This document shows, piece after piece, positions 1-12,421 of a DNA stretch of 64,000 bases (its first letter is position 1; every line of letters begins with the position of its first letter). The notes under the pieces are model-generated. The model worked only from the letters and a program-made list of their open reading frames with translations, was not told the origin of the DNA and searched no databases. The translations under genes and the position numbers were made by a program. This stretch comes from Agelaius tricolor (lineage: Eukaryota; Chordata; Aves; Passeriformes; Icteridae), in the NCBI GenBank assembly GCA_023055355.1, contig JALJCS010000034.1, positions 3,176,001-3,240,000 on the forward strand. The letters run 5' to 3'.

Positions 1-1297
1 TTTGGGGGGGAGAGCACTGGTTTGGGATTATTTGTGGGGCAGGGTTTAGGGCATGGAACTTTCTGTCAAGCCACTTTCTGTGAAGGCAAAGAAAAATTTT
101 GGCTGCCTACTGCAGAGCTTTGGTGCTTATACTGAGTTCTTAGGAGCAATTAGAGTTTGATGGATGAGTCCATCCATTTGTTACAATTACTACTCATAAA
201 CCAGTGCTAATCTTGTAATTCTTTTATGTAGAAAGCACAGTGTGCGTATTTTGTATGAGCTCTTTACAGAGCCTTCACAGTTCAGGAAAAATGAATACAA
301 TTGTAGGACATCTTCCATACCAATAGGTGGTTCTGCCTGCTAGGGTAAAGGGTTTGGTTCCCTTTTATTTAACATCCTGAGTTGTCTGGTGGCCAGATAG
401 CCACAGAAACTGCCCAAGATCCACCAACTGCAAAGGGTTTTCCAGAGAACTGGAGGCTGAGAATTTCCTAAAGGGCTCCTGCTGGTTGTGGTGTGCAGAG
501 CACATCTCCCACATCCTGCACAGTGCTCTGGGCAGGGGGTTGGGACCTGAGCTGAGCTGGGTTTGCTCCCAGGCTCGTTCAGCCCCGAGCTGCAGTGCAT
601 CAGGTGTGTTGTACTTGGAGGGCATGCCTGGCACACCGAGCTGGTTCATGGCTCCAAGGCTCTGGTGCTTGAGTTTGGGTTCAGCCAGCTGGTGGCAGTG
701 GTTGGTACCTGGGCAGTTCTGTGCCTGCTGGGACAGCCCAGGAGCGCCTTTGTCTGCATGTGGCATCTGGACAGGCTCAGGTGGGGCTTCTCTCAATGCT
801 CTTCCGAGCTTGGTATTTAGGAGCTGAAGGCTTGCTTTGATCTTTGTTCTGTTTGATGCTGCATCAGCGAAGTAAATGTGAGTTCTATCGGTGACTTAGG
901 TGCTGAATTAGACTTGAACAAATTGAATCCTGGTAATACTGCTGTTGAGGCATGGATCTGGTAAATATTTTGTTTAGTAAAAGAATGCCTTAAATTCTTA
1001 CCCATATCTCTCAATTACAGTCCTCATTTAGCACAGGGAAAATGTGATGCATGTTTTTGTGATGGGGATATGGGAAGGGGAAAGGAGGGGGGACAGCATA
1101 TTTTCGCTGAGAGCCTTTTTCATTTTTTTTATATACAGAAAGTAGAAATAGGTAGAAAGAAAATAAATTATAATATAGCCAATTGTGAATTCTGTACTCG
1201 TGGAGAGCAGGAGGCTGTCCGGGCCTTGTGGGAAGCAAACTTGGGGAAATACAAAGTGCAGATCACAGCAGTTGTTCCCAGTGTGCTGTTTGGTATG
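1..1297. other. No gene recognised; G+C-richer stretch at 0.4-0.83 kb
   Basis: The span 400-830 is noticeably richer in G+C and is open on both strands (143 codons minus, 365-796; 113 codons plus, 486-827). The overlapping frames show no domain, splice pair or start context that favours either, so I treat them as by-products of composition. The rest is plain AT-rich sequence. Confidence 0.5.
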
Positions 1298-1440
1298 CAG
1301 CGACTCCAGCACGCGAGGTCCTAAGCAGCAATCTTTGGAATCCATTACATTTGTTCCACAAAGTCACTCTAAACCCATTTAATCTCCTTCATCAGCGCTG
1401 CTGACATCTGCAACTTAGGCACCGAGGAGACGACTGAAGG
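1298..1440. promoter_or_regulatory. CpG-retaining block around 1.3-1.44 kb
   Basis: Six CpGs in 135 bases (AGCGACTCC, CACGCGAGG, ATCAGCGCTGCTGA, CACCGAGGAGACGACTG) in an otherwise CpG-poor setting. CAGCGCTG is a perfect 8-bp palindrome. The block has no reading frame worth calling. Conserved regulatory function is only a suggestion. Confidence 0.22.
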
Positions 1441-2185
1441 AGGAGATTTATCAGGCAGCTCTGTCCATTGATTCTTAGCAGGCCAGTTTGTGGGCTTTAG
1501 GAAGGGCAGTGCTTCATTTTACTTTAGCTTTTGCTTTGACCATCTTCCATCTTCTCCCATAGTGGATAACACTGCTACTGCTGACCTAGCAACGCTTGCA
1601 AGTTTTAGGAACAGAAATTAAATGGTGATTATCAATGGCGCCTTCCCAGGGATTACCTTGCGCAGAACATAGTCCCCCTTCTCCACGTGTAATGTGGAAA
1701 GGCTGGGAGCACAAAAATGGTGAGGGACTGTGGCTTTTGTGTTTATTCAAAGGCTTTTTCAAACCAAGCATTTAATAGCAGATTGGTCTTTTTTTCCAAA
1801 TCCTTTTGAGGGCACAGGGGGCACAGAAGCTGTGGCAGAAATCCTGAATGCAGCAGAAGGAGCAGCTTGTTTCACACACTAGTGCTGGCACCAGTAAATG
1901 GGTATTGGCAGGGTGACTGAGTGAGGGACTCCGGGCTGGGAAGTAAATCAGCAGCTTTTCTCTGGTTTATTTTCTCTTGCTTAAAAGGCCAGTGCAAAGG
2001 AAAGGGAGGCAGAGAAGATGGTAAACTTGCTGTAGAATTTTTAAAAGCTTTCAGTATTGATCTGACACCCTGAAGTTACAGAAGCCTCTATCTGGAGTCA
2101 AAGAGGGAAGAGTTAAGCCAATGCTTTGTGCTTAACTTAAGAAATCTTCTAACTGCAGATGATACTGGGCTGAGTAAGGGAGACT
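1441..2185. other. No feature seen
   Basis: Unremarkable non-coding sequence with no repeats, no splice-bounded open segment and few CpGs. Confidence 0.5.
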
Positions 2186-2387
2186 CGTAAGGCAGGTAAA
2201 TTCCCGGGAGCAGAGGCAGTTTGTCCCTGCATTAAGGCGTGAGCTGGATTTGCAGGAAGATCAGTATCACATCCCACCGCAAATCCGCTGGCGCAGCAGC
2301 AGCGTTGAAGGTCTGTCTGTCCATGGCAGTGTCGCAATAATGGGGATTGCTTTAGCCCTGCTTTCACAGGGAGTGGCTCATTGTCCG
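2186..2387. promoter_or_regulatory. CpG cluster around 2.2-2.4 kb
   Basis: Nine CpGs in 200 bases, including ACCGCAAATCCGCTGGCGC and AGCAGCAGCGTTG, far above the surrounding rate. Short frames overlap on both strands (90 codons minus, 60 codons plus) without a convincing splice pair. It could be a conserved element, a degenerate exon or a small unmethylated regulatory site. Confidence 0.25.
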
Positions 2388-5369
2388 GAGGCACATGGGA
2401 GCTGGGAGTCACACTGGTCAAGAGCTATGTAGCTCTTTCCTCAAGACCTTCTACAGTACAGAGGTCAAAAGTACAGGAAACTGAGATTGTCTAAAAATGC
2501 TATTGGAAGGCTAAGCGAAATTATCCCAGAGCATAAAGGATGTTGGAAGACGTTTTCTAGAGAGAAACAAAATTGGACTGAGATCTTAGTGCTCAGTAAA
2601 TACTGCTTATGAAGTAGTTCAAGCCATTTAGACTCAGTTCTCTCACCTAGTTGTATATTGTTGTGAAAAGCAGTATTTCATCAGTTTAGTAATGATCATA
2701 AATTATAAAGTTGCTCTAAAACTGTTAGTTGTTTCCCAGGTAAGTGATATTTGGGCTTCTTCAGCTGATATTGCATGCTAATCAGAGTAAGGAGTTCAAT
2801 AGGTAGATGGTGTTAAATTAATTAGTAATTCCCACTTGGCTTTTCTTGCTAACATCTTGACTTTTAACACGCATCCTTCACAATTCAAAAATAGAAATGT
2901 GTCTCTGAGAGATCTGGGAGAGGTCAAATAGAATCTTAGTCACAGGCTTTGTGGGTCTATAATTAAATACGTTTCTGAAACATGGCATAATGTGCAAAAA
3001 CTTGCCTAGTTGCTGTTCTTTGGAATTCCTTCTCAACAGAGAGCTATTACTGTCTTGGAGGTTTCTGACTGCAACAAATTAAATACCATCTGCTAAAAGA
3101 ACTGTGGCAATACCATCATCTAGAGTACTTCCCTTCTGGTTACTGTGGGCCCAATACAGGGAATATTCAGAGAAAACAATGAGACAAAGACCTGTGTCAT
3201 CCTTACTTTATTGTATTGTGGCCACAGAGATAGCCTGCATTAAGATCTGGAAACCCACCGTGTTAAGTGTGAATTGGGTATGGCTGGATTGAGGTGTATT
3301 TGTAGCTGAGAGAAATTATGTGACCTTACTGAGGCAATTAGGGTTGTGAGAGTAGCTTTTCTACTTTTCAAGTAGTTCACTTTTATTTTATCGTACAAAA
3401 GAAATGAAGAGAGGGATGAGAGATGTGGAAGGGGATGAATGAAAGCTGAGAATTTGTGGAAAAAAGAGGATGGGTTGGAAAGTAGGTTACTGTCCCAGCA
3501 GAGATGTGAGGGAAGGAGCCAGGGAGCAGCTGAGGTACTGCAGCATGAGTCGTGTTCAAGGGCTTGAAGGAGATTAAGTGATGCTGTCACCTCTGCTGGT
3601 GAGCTCTGGGTGGTACCTGCCACAAAGGCCCTGGAGATGAGTTCCAGTTTTGAGATCCCAGAACCAAAGACCAGGGGGCAAGAGGAGGATACCAATAGCT
3701 GGGAAAATGCACAGGAACACAAATTGTCAAGGACAGCCTTTAGCTTCCGGAGAACAGTGAACATCTGCTAGATGCTTTGCTAGCTTGGGAGCTGCTCTGT
3801 CATTTGTGCCACACTGTTTTCATTTAGGCCAGTCCTCATCTGTTTACCCTAACTCATCAGGCAAATATGGCAAATCTCTTCAGAGGAATATTCTCTCCAG
3901 AAGAACGAAATCTGAAGGCACATGCAAGTCCCAGCTGATCTGTGTTAGTTTTGTTTATTCTCTTGTTCCAGACAGTAAACTAAACAATTTGTCTTCCATT
4001 AACTGGTTTCTCTTGTATGGAACAGCACACTTATTGAATAATTTCCATCACAGAAGTTTGTTTTAATGAAAAGTTTTGAAAGCCCTTCCTTCTTTAACTG
4101 CGCCAGTGAGAGACTCAAAAAGGCTGCCCAGAATTATAACAAATTACAAAGGTACATACATAAAATACTGCTTTTGTTTTTGGTCTTTGTCTAAAATTAA
4201 TGGGTTTAAGGTTAAGATATACATCTTACCCTTCAGCACCATCCCTATATTGAAGATGCAGACAGAGAGCGTTCTCTTTCCCTGCTCAGAGAATGAATGC
4301 TTTGACTCTACCTGCAGCTTTCTCAGGAAGCACCTGATTCTTACACTATTTTTCCAGTTGAAGACCCTCCTGAGGTGTACATGGAGTAGCTCCAGAGGTG
4401 TCGGTTTCTGTATATGCTGCGATGCTCTTCCTCAAAGGCAAATGGATTTTTTTTTCTATCATGTTTGCATGTCTGGCTGATAGCTGAAGAAACCTACTTG
4501 AGACGTTTGTAATTGAATCAACGGATGTTTATATAAAGAAAGATGTAAGTTTGGAGAAATGTTGGCTCATATCTATCTGTACTGCTTAAGGAGTTCAATT
4601 TGGGCTAAAGTAAAAAAGCCTTTACAATTGGACATCTTCTGTTTGGCTGGACTTGGTGTCTCAGCATAAAATAAAAATGAAATAACACAGATACAGGTAT
4701 GAATATAAACATTGGGAGGCATCCAAGAGAGAAATATTTAAACTATTTTTAATACATGAATATATTGCTGTAATCACTTCACCTGGTTTAATCATTCCCT
4801 TTTGGCTGCCAGGAAAAAAAAATTTGTAGTGTACAATAGGTCAAGGATCTGGTAGGGAACAGAATATGCAGTCAATAAATCTGTACAAGCATGCAAGAAG
4901 CTCAGCCACAGCTGTAAGTGCAGCAGTGGCCCCAGCCTTTGCCTAAGGATGACATTTTAAGAAATTGTGACTACTTTCAGGGCATGGGTTGTTAGACTGG
5001 ACTGCATTCATTTGCCTGTATGGACAAAAAGAATTTACTCTCTTCAGCCAGCTGGCACACTGCATTGGCAGGCTGCTGTTCTGGGCTGCTCAGGTGCAGT
5101 GGTGACACTGCTCCATCAGAGAGAGAAAAAACCCCTGTGGTTCAATACTCAGGGATTGGGTTTCCAAAGGCAAGCCCTCAAAAGTTGAAGTACAGAGTTA
5201 GAGTTTTGAATCTCTGAATTTCGTCTGGCACTCCTGTGTATGAAATTTATCAAACCTTTATTTCTGTCTCCTATATCAGTATGTACCTTTCCTGTCTATG
5301 GTGCTGCTTCTAGGCAGCCCACAGATACCTGCCAGTTAATGTGGGGAAATTCAGTCATTTTTTAGTGTT
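2388..5369. other. No gene recognised; isolated perfect splice donor and one 174-codon frame
   Basis: CAG|GTAAGT at 2737-2745 is an ideal donor. The 89 bases before it, back to a CTCTCACCTAG acceptor-like site (exon 2651-2739), are open in one frame but very AT-rich. The minus-strand frame 3240-3764 (174 codons) is serine- and leucine-rich, with no recognised domain and no flanking splice support. I regard both as probable noise. Confidence 0.4.
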
Positions 5370-5720
5370 CAACGTGAGGTGCACAGTTCTATTTACTACG
5401 CAGTGCCCTAATATCACACTTAGTTACAGATTTAATCCTGGTCTCAGGGGCTTTCTGTGCAGTTCATTATCGCAGCATCGGAGCGTTTCGCAAATGTTAA
5501 CGGGTTTATCTTCTCGACTCATTCTGAGTGCTGGTATCATTACGGGCTCCTCTGAGAATTTCCTTGCCAGTCTTTAATTATTTTTCACTGAATATTTGCA
5601 AATGGCAGCTTCAGACACTGCAATTCAGTGAACGTTGGGCAGATTTGTTGGACGTCAATAAGCATCCATAATTCCTGAATCTTTGCCAGTAATTTAGCAA
5701 TGAAAAGTAATCCACTGCAC
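5370..5720. promoter_or_regulatory. CpG-retaining AT-rich block, candidate conserved element
   Basis: About eleven CpGs occur between 5371 and 5654 (for example TATCGCAGCATCGGAGCG and TTCGCAAATGTTAACGGG) inside AT-rich DNA that is otherwise nearly CpG-free. It continues into TTTAATTATTTTTCACTG, a GGACGTCA CRE-like site at 5651-5657, and CAATAAGCATCCATAATTCC. Retained CpG in a non-island context suggests purifying selection or lack of germline methylation. A 78-codon frame (5341-5577, +) crosses it without splice support. Conservation is inferred, not measured. Confidence 0.35.
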
Positions 5721-8700
5721 ATTGCAAAAGTATGAGTGCTGGAAAGCTCCTTAACTAAGCACTTGTAAGTTTGTTTCCTTGTTTGTAATCGTTGAACTTA
5801 GATATTTTCTCTGGTTCTGTTTTTGGAAAAAGCTGAGCCTTTTATTTTTTAAACTTCCTAAACCAGTTTTTGTGGACTGTTGCCCAGGCTGTTCAAAGCC
5901 TGCAGAATGTTAAGCCATTGATAATGATTTTTTTTTAAAAGGCATGCCAGAAAAAACAACTGTAATTAATACTTGTAAACACCGTGCAGTTCAGTAGCTT
6001 CAATTTGTTATAACCCAATTATTAAAATAAGTCATGGTGTTTTAATATGATATAAAGTACATAGAAATGCTATTAGGACATATATCTAACTTGTAGTAAA
6101 TATTTCTAACTGCCTAGCGTTAAGTCAGCTTTAACTGAGGTGAAGAGTTTCTCCAGGGTGTTGGTGTGAACCCATTGTGTCTCTGTGAGCCCTCCCATGG
6201 CTCTCATCGGTGGTGCTGGCACCTGGTCTCCTTTCTCTCTGGACTGCAAGTAGGTCACCATTGTAGCAGTATGGGAAGTGGAAGGTAGAAAAAACAGAAA
6301 ACAAAGAAAAGCAGCCGGGAAACTGGGAAAGGTCTGTTCAGATTCATAGAACCGGCATCACTTGTCAATGGGAAATCCAAAAGTACTTGGAGAACCACAT
6401 TTTAACCCACTTTATAAAAAGCTGTATGCTGCACAGCCATAGTCTAGTTTTTGCAAGAACAACTTAGTCCTTCATGCATAATTTTCTATTTTATTTCCAT
6501 GCTGAGTATTTTTTTTACTTTTTTCATTCTATAGAGTGGAGAACCTTGATTAAAAAGACATAAATTACTAGTGTATTAGGTAGATGAAGAGCAAGGACCA
6601 GATTTAAAGGACTTTAAGGGATCCTGTGACAGTGAGTTTTAGCACATATCCACACACGTTTTTATGTGCTTTTACACTTAGTTATTGATGTGAAATGTAA
6701 TTCCCCTTAGGTGTCACCTTGGAGGTGCTGAAATGGCTGTGAAAATCCCTTGGCACTGGTTAGCAGAATTGATGTGTGTAAAAGATAACATATCGTGACA
6801 TGACATGAAGACAGCTAACCTCAGCTTTTTGTGTTGTAAAGCTCTCTACAGGTCCTTCACTTCGAAACATGTTCTATTTTGCCTGTGTTTAAATGAGTTT
6901 TGTTTTTATGACCTAATATAATTGACTTGGTTGTTTCAGCTTCTGAAATGAAAAATCCTGTATATCCTCTATATGTGTCGCCTTCACAAATGTTGCTGAC
7001 CTCTGGGGCCAGAGCTCCAATGTAATTTTTACCTGAGCATGCCACAGTTTTATGGGATTTTAATTGGGTATGAAGAGGTGAGATAGATATAGTTTTAGAA
7101 ATAGATGCTTGCACTTCTGATCTGTGCTTGAAAGGGCTTTGCAGGGTGTCAGGAAGAGGATTCTTCTGCCAAAGCACCCGATGTGGGGAAGGGCAGCAGG
7201 CGTAAAGGCTCCCTCATGCTGCGTGCCCAGCCCTGGTGTGCTGGGCCGGACATGTTGTCATTGTCCTCTACCAAGTTTAGAAGGGGGAATTGAATGTTAG
7301 CAAGAATGATGCTTGTAGAAGTGGGAACACCACAGCAGCATTATCTCTAAGGCTGCTCTTTCTGTGTGTACCTGTTTCGTTCGCTTTCTCTTTGCTTTTA
7401 CATTTTGCTGATGCTCTCTTGCTCCATGTCCTGGGACTATTCTATTCAAGCCATGTGCCAGAAATCATCACTTTTACTGAGGAAATTGCTGTGTTCTCTA
7501 TTGAATCCTCACTATTTTCTCATTGTGATGTTCAGTGGGATATTGTGATCTTAAATGAGTCTGAATGGTTGTTAAATCTAATTTCTAATGCATATGTGTA
7601 AGTCTTATACATTTAAAATATCACAGTGCCCATTTCTTCCAGATTTACACTTTGTTACAAATTAATTTTTTTTATGCAACAGGAAGATGATCCTTGTGTA
7701 AAAAGGTTCGCTTCCTGAAAGCAGAGGGAAGACACTTTAGGGGTGGTGTTACTCCTACCCATCATTGTCCCAAACAGTTGAATTAAATTGAGTTAGATAA
7801 GGGTCTATGGCATGAGCTGAGCGTGGCAAAGATAAAAGGCTGTTGATGTTTCTGCAGAGGTATATGATAAATTTTAAAATAATTTAGAGTTACTGAATGA
7901 CTGAGAGGGAAGGAAATTAGGTTAAAAGAAAAATTAATGTATATTTATACTTAAGTACATGTATGTGTTGGCCATGTGTTTATCATCTGAGGGACAAGAA
8001 TAATTAAAAGCATGGTGATGGATAAATGATACAAGAGTGCAGGCAGATGCAGAGGAATAAATGTTCTACTCTTAAAGTTAGTAAAAGTTTGATCCCTCAC
8101 ATCAGCTTGGCTTTGCCCAGCCCATTCGGAAATACTCAGCATCTAAATTCCCCGTCCATTTGTGTAAGAAATTAGACACTGCTCCCTCATTTCACTACAA
8201 GGAGGTAGCAGATAAAGATGCTATTGAGGCAGCACTCGGAATATTTCAGGAACTAAGTGGGTCTTGCCTTAAGAACCCCCTGGGCTGTATGTAACATAAA
8301 TGTAGTTGGTGCTTTCTGAATGGGTCTTTATAGCTTGGTTGGAAGTCTGTGGGCATGGGGATGTTGGACAGCTATTGATATGTTCTAATAATGGAGATAA
8401 AACAGCCAGAAGTGGCAGAAAGTAGCCTAGAAAGCCTCCCATAAGTTGGATTGCAAGCCTTTGAGCAATTACTACATTGTAGTTTACTTATTTTAAACTG
8501 TGGATATTGAAACCTATACTGCAACTACAAAAATCATGTCTACTACCTTGTTCCAAGCTCCAGGTTACTTTTACTATAACAGAATGGTAATGTCATGGAC
8601 TGGAACCAGAAATTATATTTATCTGGGGGGGACTGAGAAGAAAATCCATAGTTGTGAACCCCCTTGAGTGGTAGGGCAGTATACTGACTCGTCCAATGTC

Positions 8701-8786
8701 AATGCAATTGGATGTGCAGATGCTGTTACTAACTGGGCATTCTGTTCATTGAGTTCTCAACAAACTGTGGTGCAAGGGAAGTTCTT
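5721..8786. other. No gene recognised
   Basis: AT-rich sequence. Open frames reach at most about 106 codons (6857-7177, minus) and are without domain signals. A 103-codon plus frame (7290-7601) is hydrophobic because the DNA is T-rich. Confidence 0.5.
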
Positions 8787-9284
8787 TCAACTTCTGCTGT
8801 GAGGTTTGTGCAGCACACTCCCTTTGAAGTTTCTTAACTTTTTCTTCATTTTTCTTTTCGTTTGGTTACTAACCACTGTCAAATAGAAGAGGAAAATCAC
8901 AGGTTTTGGGACAAGACAGCATGAGTTGATAGAAATATTCACTAGCTCTTTTCCTTCATCACTTATTTTATTCTTTTCAACCTTATTGTGAGAGTCTGCT
9001 GGCTTTAATTCCCCTGCAAAGCTAAATGCCTGTTCATTATTTAATTCTGAAAAAGTCCCATTGATGAATAACACTTGTGGCAGAGTAACATTCAAATTAG
9101 AAATTATTGTTAAATGTTTTTGAAAGGTACTTGGGTGACTCTTAAGTTGTGACCTGGCTAAGTTCCTGTTTTCTGAGATCTCTTCAGATCCTGAATCAGT
9201 AACTGTCAATACCATTTCATTCAGCAGGGGAATTGTCTGACTGTACCAGAAATTCCAGCTTTCTCCAACCAGCTGCCAACACAT
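8787..9284 (-). other. 165-codon open frame of unknown status
   Basis: The minus-strand frame starts at an ATG at 9284. It is open about 20 codons further upstream and ends at a TGA at 8787. Its middle (for example TVTDSGSEEISENRN and LNNEQAFSFAGELK) has ordinary soluble-protein composition. A hydrophobic stretch (VIFLFYLTVVSN) is produced by a pyrimidine-rich acceptor-like tract, TTTTCCTCTTCTATTTGACAG. Past that tract a different frame reads as a charged coiled-coil-like segment (NEKKNEEKVKKLQRE) before a stop. This could be an exon, a frameshifted pseudogene or chance; a frame this long is borderline by chance in 64 kb. I recognise no family. Confidence 0.2.
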
Positions 9285-12200
9285 GGAGCCTGACCCCTGA
9301 CAAGATCTAATAGTACATATATAGTGTAAAGGGAAAATTCACAATCCAACATCTGCAGTCCACAGGCATTTGGAAGCCAAGTAAGGTTGCCTGTGCTGAA
9401 TATCAAGTTAGGGAGATGACACAGAATATGTAACAGTTGTTTTGGAAAGAAATTTAGAGAATTTATTTTAAATGGATGGGGAAATGTGTGTATATTGGGG
9501 CCCAGGTTCCGACTGGGACCATTCAGAGCTAGTTCAGTTGCAAGTAAATTACAGCTTCCAAATACCTGAGCTGCTTTTGTTTTCTGTAATTTGCAGATCT
9601 CAGAGCTAAAACATGCACCTCAGTATGGAGTTTCAGTTATAATGAGCCAAACAGATTTTCAGGTTCTTCAGTGAAGTAGCTTTTATCTCTCTAATGGCAA
9701 CTATGAGCTAAAAGGTAATAATTTTGCAACCTCAGCTTCTGTGCAGTTTAATAAAATGCTTCCTTTTTCCTTTAGTTTGGTTAGTAGGTTTCTCAGTTTC
9801 CATCCCCCGCCTTAGAACTATATGCAAAACTGAGTTATTAAACTTCAGAGTCGTAGAGGAGGCAAGCAAGTATTTGTGGTCTAGTGGTTGATTCTCCTGT
9901 GGCTGGAGCAGCTGATGCCCATCTGGGTTTGTGTTTCATCTCAGCTTTATTACTCCTTTCTCACTCTATCATTTAGTTCCGACTCAGCGCTCCATTGGCA
10001 CTTGTTTTTTCTAGAGCCATCAGCGCATCCATGGACCACGTTAAGCCTGAGATGCTTAAAAATACAAACAGCTTTGGTAATCTTCAGCTTGGAATTTCTG
10101 CTGCAAGTGAATTAATGGTTTCAGTATTTGGGTTCGTTTGAGATTTCCAAAGCTTTGGAAGAAGATAATAGCCTATTATGCAAACTAGTTTTAGCACCTT
10201 CATTAGTGGGGAACTCCAGCTTAGCAGGCCCCTGGAGCATTTATCTCAAATGGCATATTTTGAGATGTTTAATGTTGTTCTGTTGTCACTGAGTTGATGG
10301 CATAAATGGCCCATCTTAACAGCTTTGTATGCAAGCAGCGGTTTGAGAACCTTCTGTGGTCTGTTTTGAGTACTTTCTGCTTAAAAAATGTTGTTTAAAT
10401 TTTAGCAAACCTTAGTGTTATGTGAAATAAACCCATATCAGTTCAAATAAAAAAATTATGAAATAAAGGTGACTTGTAATTTTTGAGTTGTTCGAAGTTG
10501 AGCTCTAAAGTCAAGTGTTTCTCAGTTTTGGCACAAGGGCAATTTGGAGTAGGTTTTACGCATTTATGATTTTAGTGTTTGGCTGAAAATCAGTAAGAGG
10601 GATTCATGATTTCTATTACTGAAAGGCAAAGGGGTATTTTTTAGAACAAGAATTTGTTAGAATTTGTTGATCTCACATTTACCATCTCCTTGACCTTGCT
10701 TTTAAAAAAACCAAAAAACCCTACAAACAGATTTAAAAATCAGTAGAATGGGAACAGCTTCAAACAACCACTTTTATAAAACCGTGGTCTTTTCTGACTG
10801 AAATTGTTGATGTGAGTGTATTTATGTCAATGTTTTGTTTTACCAAGGAGAATAAACTAGATCATCATCTGAAGTAAATAATTTGTTTTCCACTTCCCTC
10901 CCATGGGATTACAGTGATCTAAATCAGAAAAATTCTTTCAGTGGCAGACCAGTAATAAATATAGCTGTATGGAACGTAGTCTTAAGTGTAGAGTAGAATA
11001 AAGGGTAAGGTGACCTAGCAACTCTGTCATATCTCATTTTTATTGCTCCTTGGGGTAAGAAAGAAAAAGTCTTTTGAGCTGACTATGTTCATTGTAGCAA
11101 AATTACTATGAAAGATTCCCGTGGGACACTTGCATAACTGACCATTAGGAATAAAACTGGCAGTCAGGAGAGTAGAGCAGATACATTTTCTGTTCTCGTC
11201 ATTATCTTTGTCCCAAGTGTAGGACAGGGTTATATAATCACAGTTAGAGTCTGTCTTGCATTCTAATGCACTCATCAGCCACTGAGAATCTCTCCAAGAT
11301 GGGAAGATGCCATTCAAGTAAATCTGTCTCGGGGCAAATTGGAAACACTGACTGAACAGAAAACAGCTACAGTTATGTTCAACTTCTTACAAATGTTTCA
11401 GGCTACACAAAAATCTCAGCAGCTTCGTAGCTGCTGGTATGAAAGCATGATGTGGGCAGTGTAAAAGCTGATTTGGGCCATGACATTTCCTACATGAGCA
11501 GATGTATTGTAGTGATTCCTACTGTGCTGGTGCATTGGACACTAAGAAGTTTCACTTCAAAAAACAAGTATGTCTCGGTCAAATGGAGAATTGAGTGTGG
11601 TGTGTCTCAGACCTCGTACTGTTTTTCTCAGGGAGTGTGAACTTGAGCGTTGGAAGGCAATGTGAGGATTATGCTTAATTCCATATGTCTAATTCATGAT
11701 GAGGCTCTGTCTGGGTGGAGTTGGTGATTTGGACAGAGTCATGGGAGTGAACACATCTGGAATTGTGCTAATTTTGTGTGACCCAAAAAACTCATAGAAG
11801 TCAGTGGAAAGGCTTTCATTAATTACAATAAGTGCTGGAGCAGAAGATCCTTGGCCTGATCTTTCGAAGGCAAGTGTACTCTGGTTCTCCTGTCTTCCTC
11901 AGTGTCTTGTCCAGAATTGTTCAGCAATATGGATAACTGAGTTGCTTTCCAGAAAGGCCTTTTATTGACAGCAATTTAAAAAATCATATAAGATGCACTG
12001 GAGTGGTGTGAAATGATACCTTGAAGTGTGTGCCATTGGGCAGGACAGGAAAAGGAGCTGCAGCTCGGCTTGCTGGAGCAGTTTCCCAAGCACCAGAGAT
12101 TTTGTGTATTTTGTTTTTTCTGTAGCTTGTTAATAGTTAATCTATGTTGTATAGAGAGGCTGGTGAAATGAATGTTCTGCCAATTCTTCCCTGTATGTTT

Positions 12201-12385
12201 CCCTAAATGAGCTCTGCTGAAGTAACACTTGAAACAGGTCAAAATAATTTTTAAAAGCATTTTTAAAGATATGTGTTTTCTAATATGGTACCACAGAATC
12301 CCACATGCTGAACTGTGAGAGTTCAGTTACTGATTCACCCATAGCAAGTGATTCTCATAAGTATAAGACTGCAAGTGATGTCATT
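9285..12385. other. No gene recognised
   Basis: Non-coding sequence upstream (minus sense) of the 165-codon frame. An A-rich patch with AAAAAAACCAAAAAACCC lies near 10704-10721. The longest frame is 96 codons (11027-11317, minus), with no features. Confidence 0.5.
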
Positions 12386-12421
12386 CTTGATAATTTTGAT
12401 AATTATCATCTTGATAATTTT
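12386..12421. repeat. Clustered GATA repeats with a perfect 12-bp palindrome
   Basis: CTTGATAATTTT occurs at 12386-12397 and again at 12410-12421. Between them lies the perfect palindrome TGATAATTATCA (12397-12408). Four GATAA/TTATC cores fall within 36 bases. This may be a GATA-factor or homeodomain site cluster, or simple AT-rich slippage. A short hydrophobic open frame over it is a translation artefact. Confidence 0.5.

Noticed and set aside
365..827. Overlapping 143-codon (-) and 113-codon (+) frames
   Set aside because: Both strands are open because the patch is G+C-richer. Neither frame shows a domain or exon boundaries.
3240..3764. 174-codon minus-strand open frame
   Set aside because: Serine/leucine-rich with no domain, no splice signals at its ends and no composition shift. 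Frames of this length can occur by chance across 128 kb of strand.
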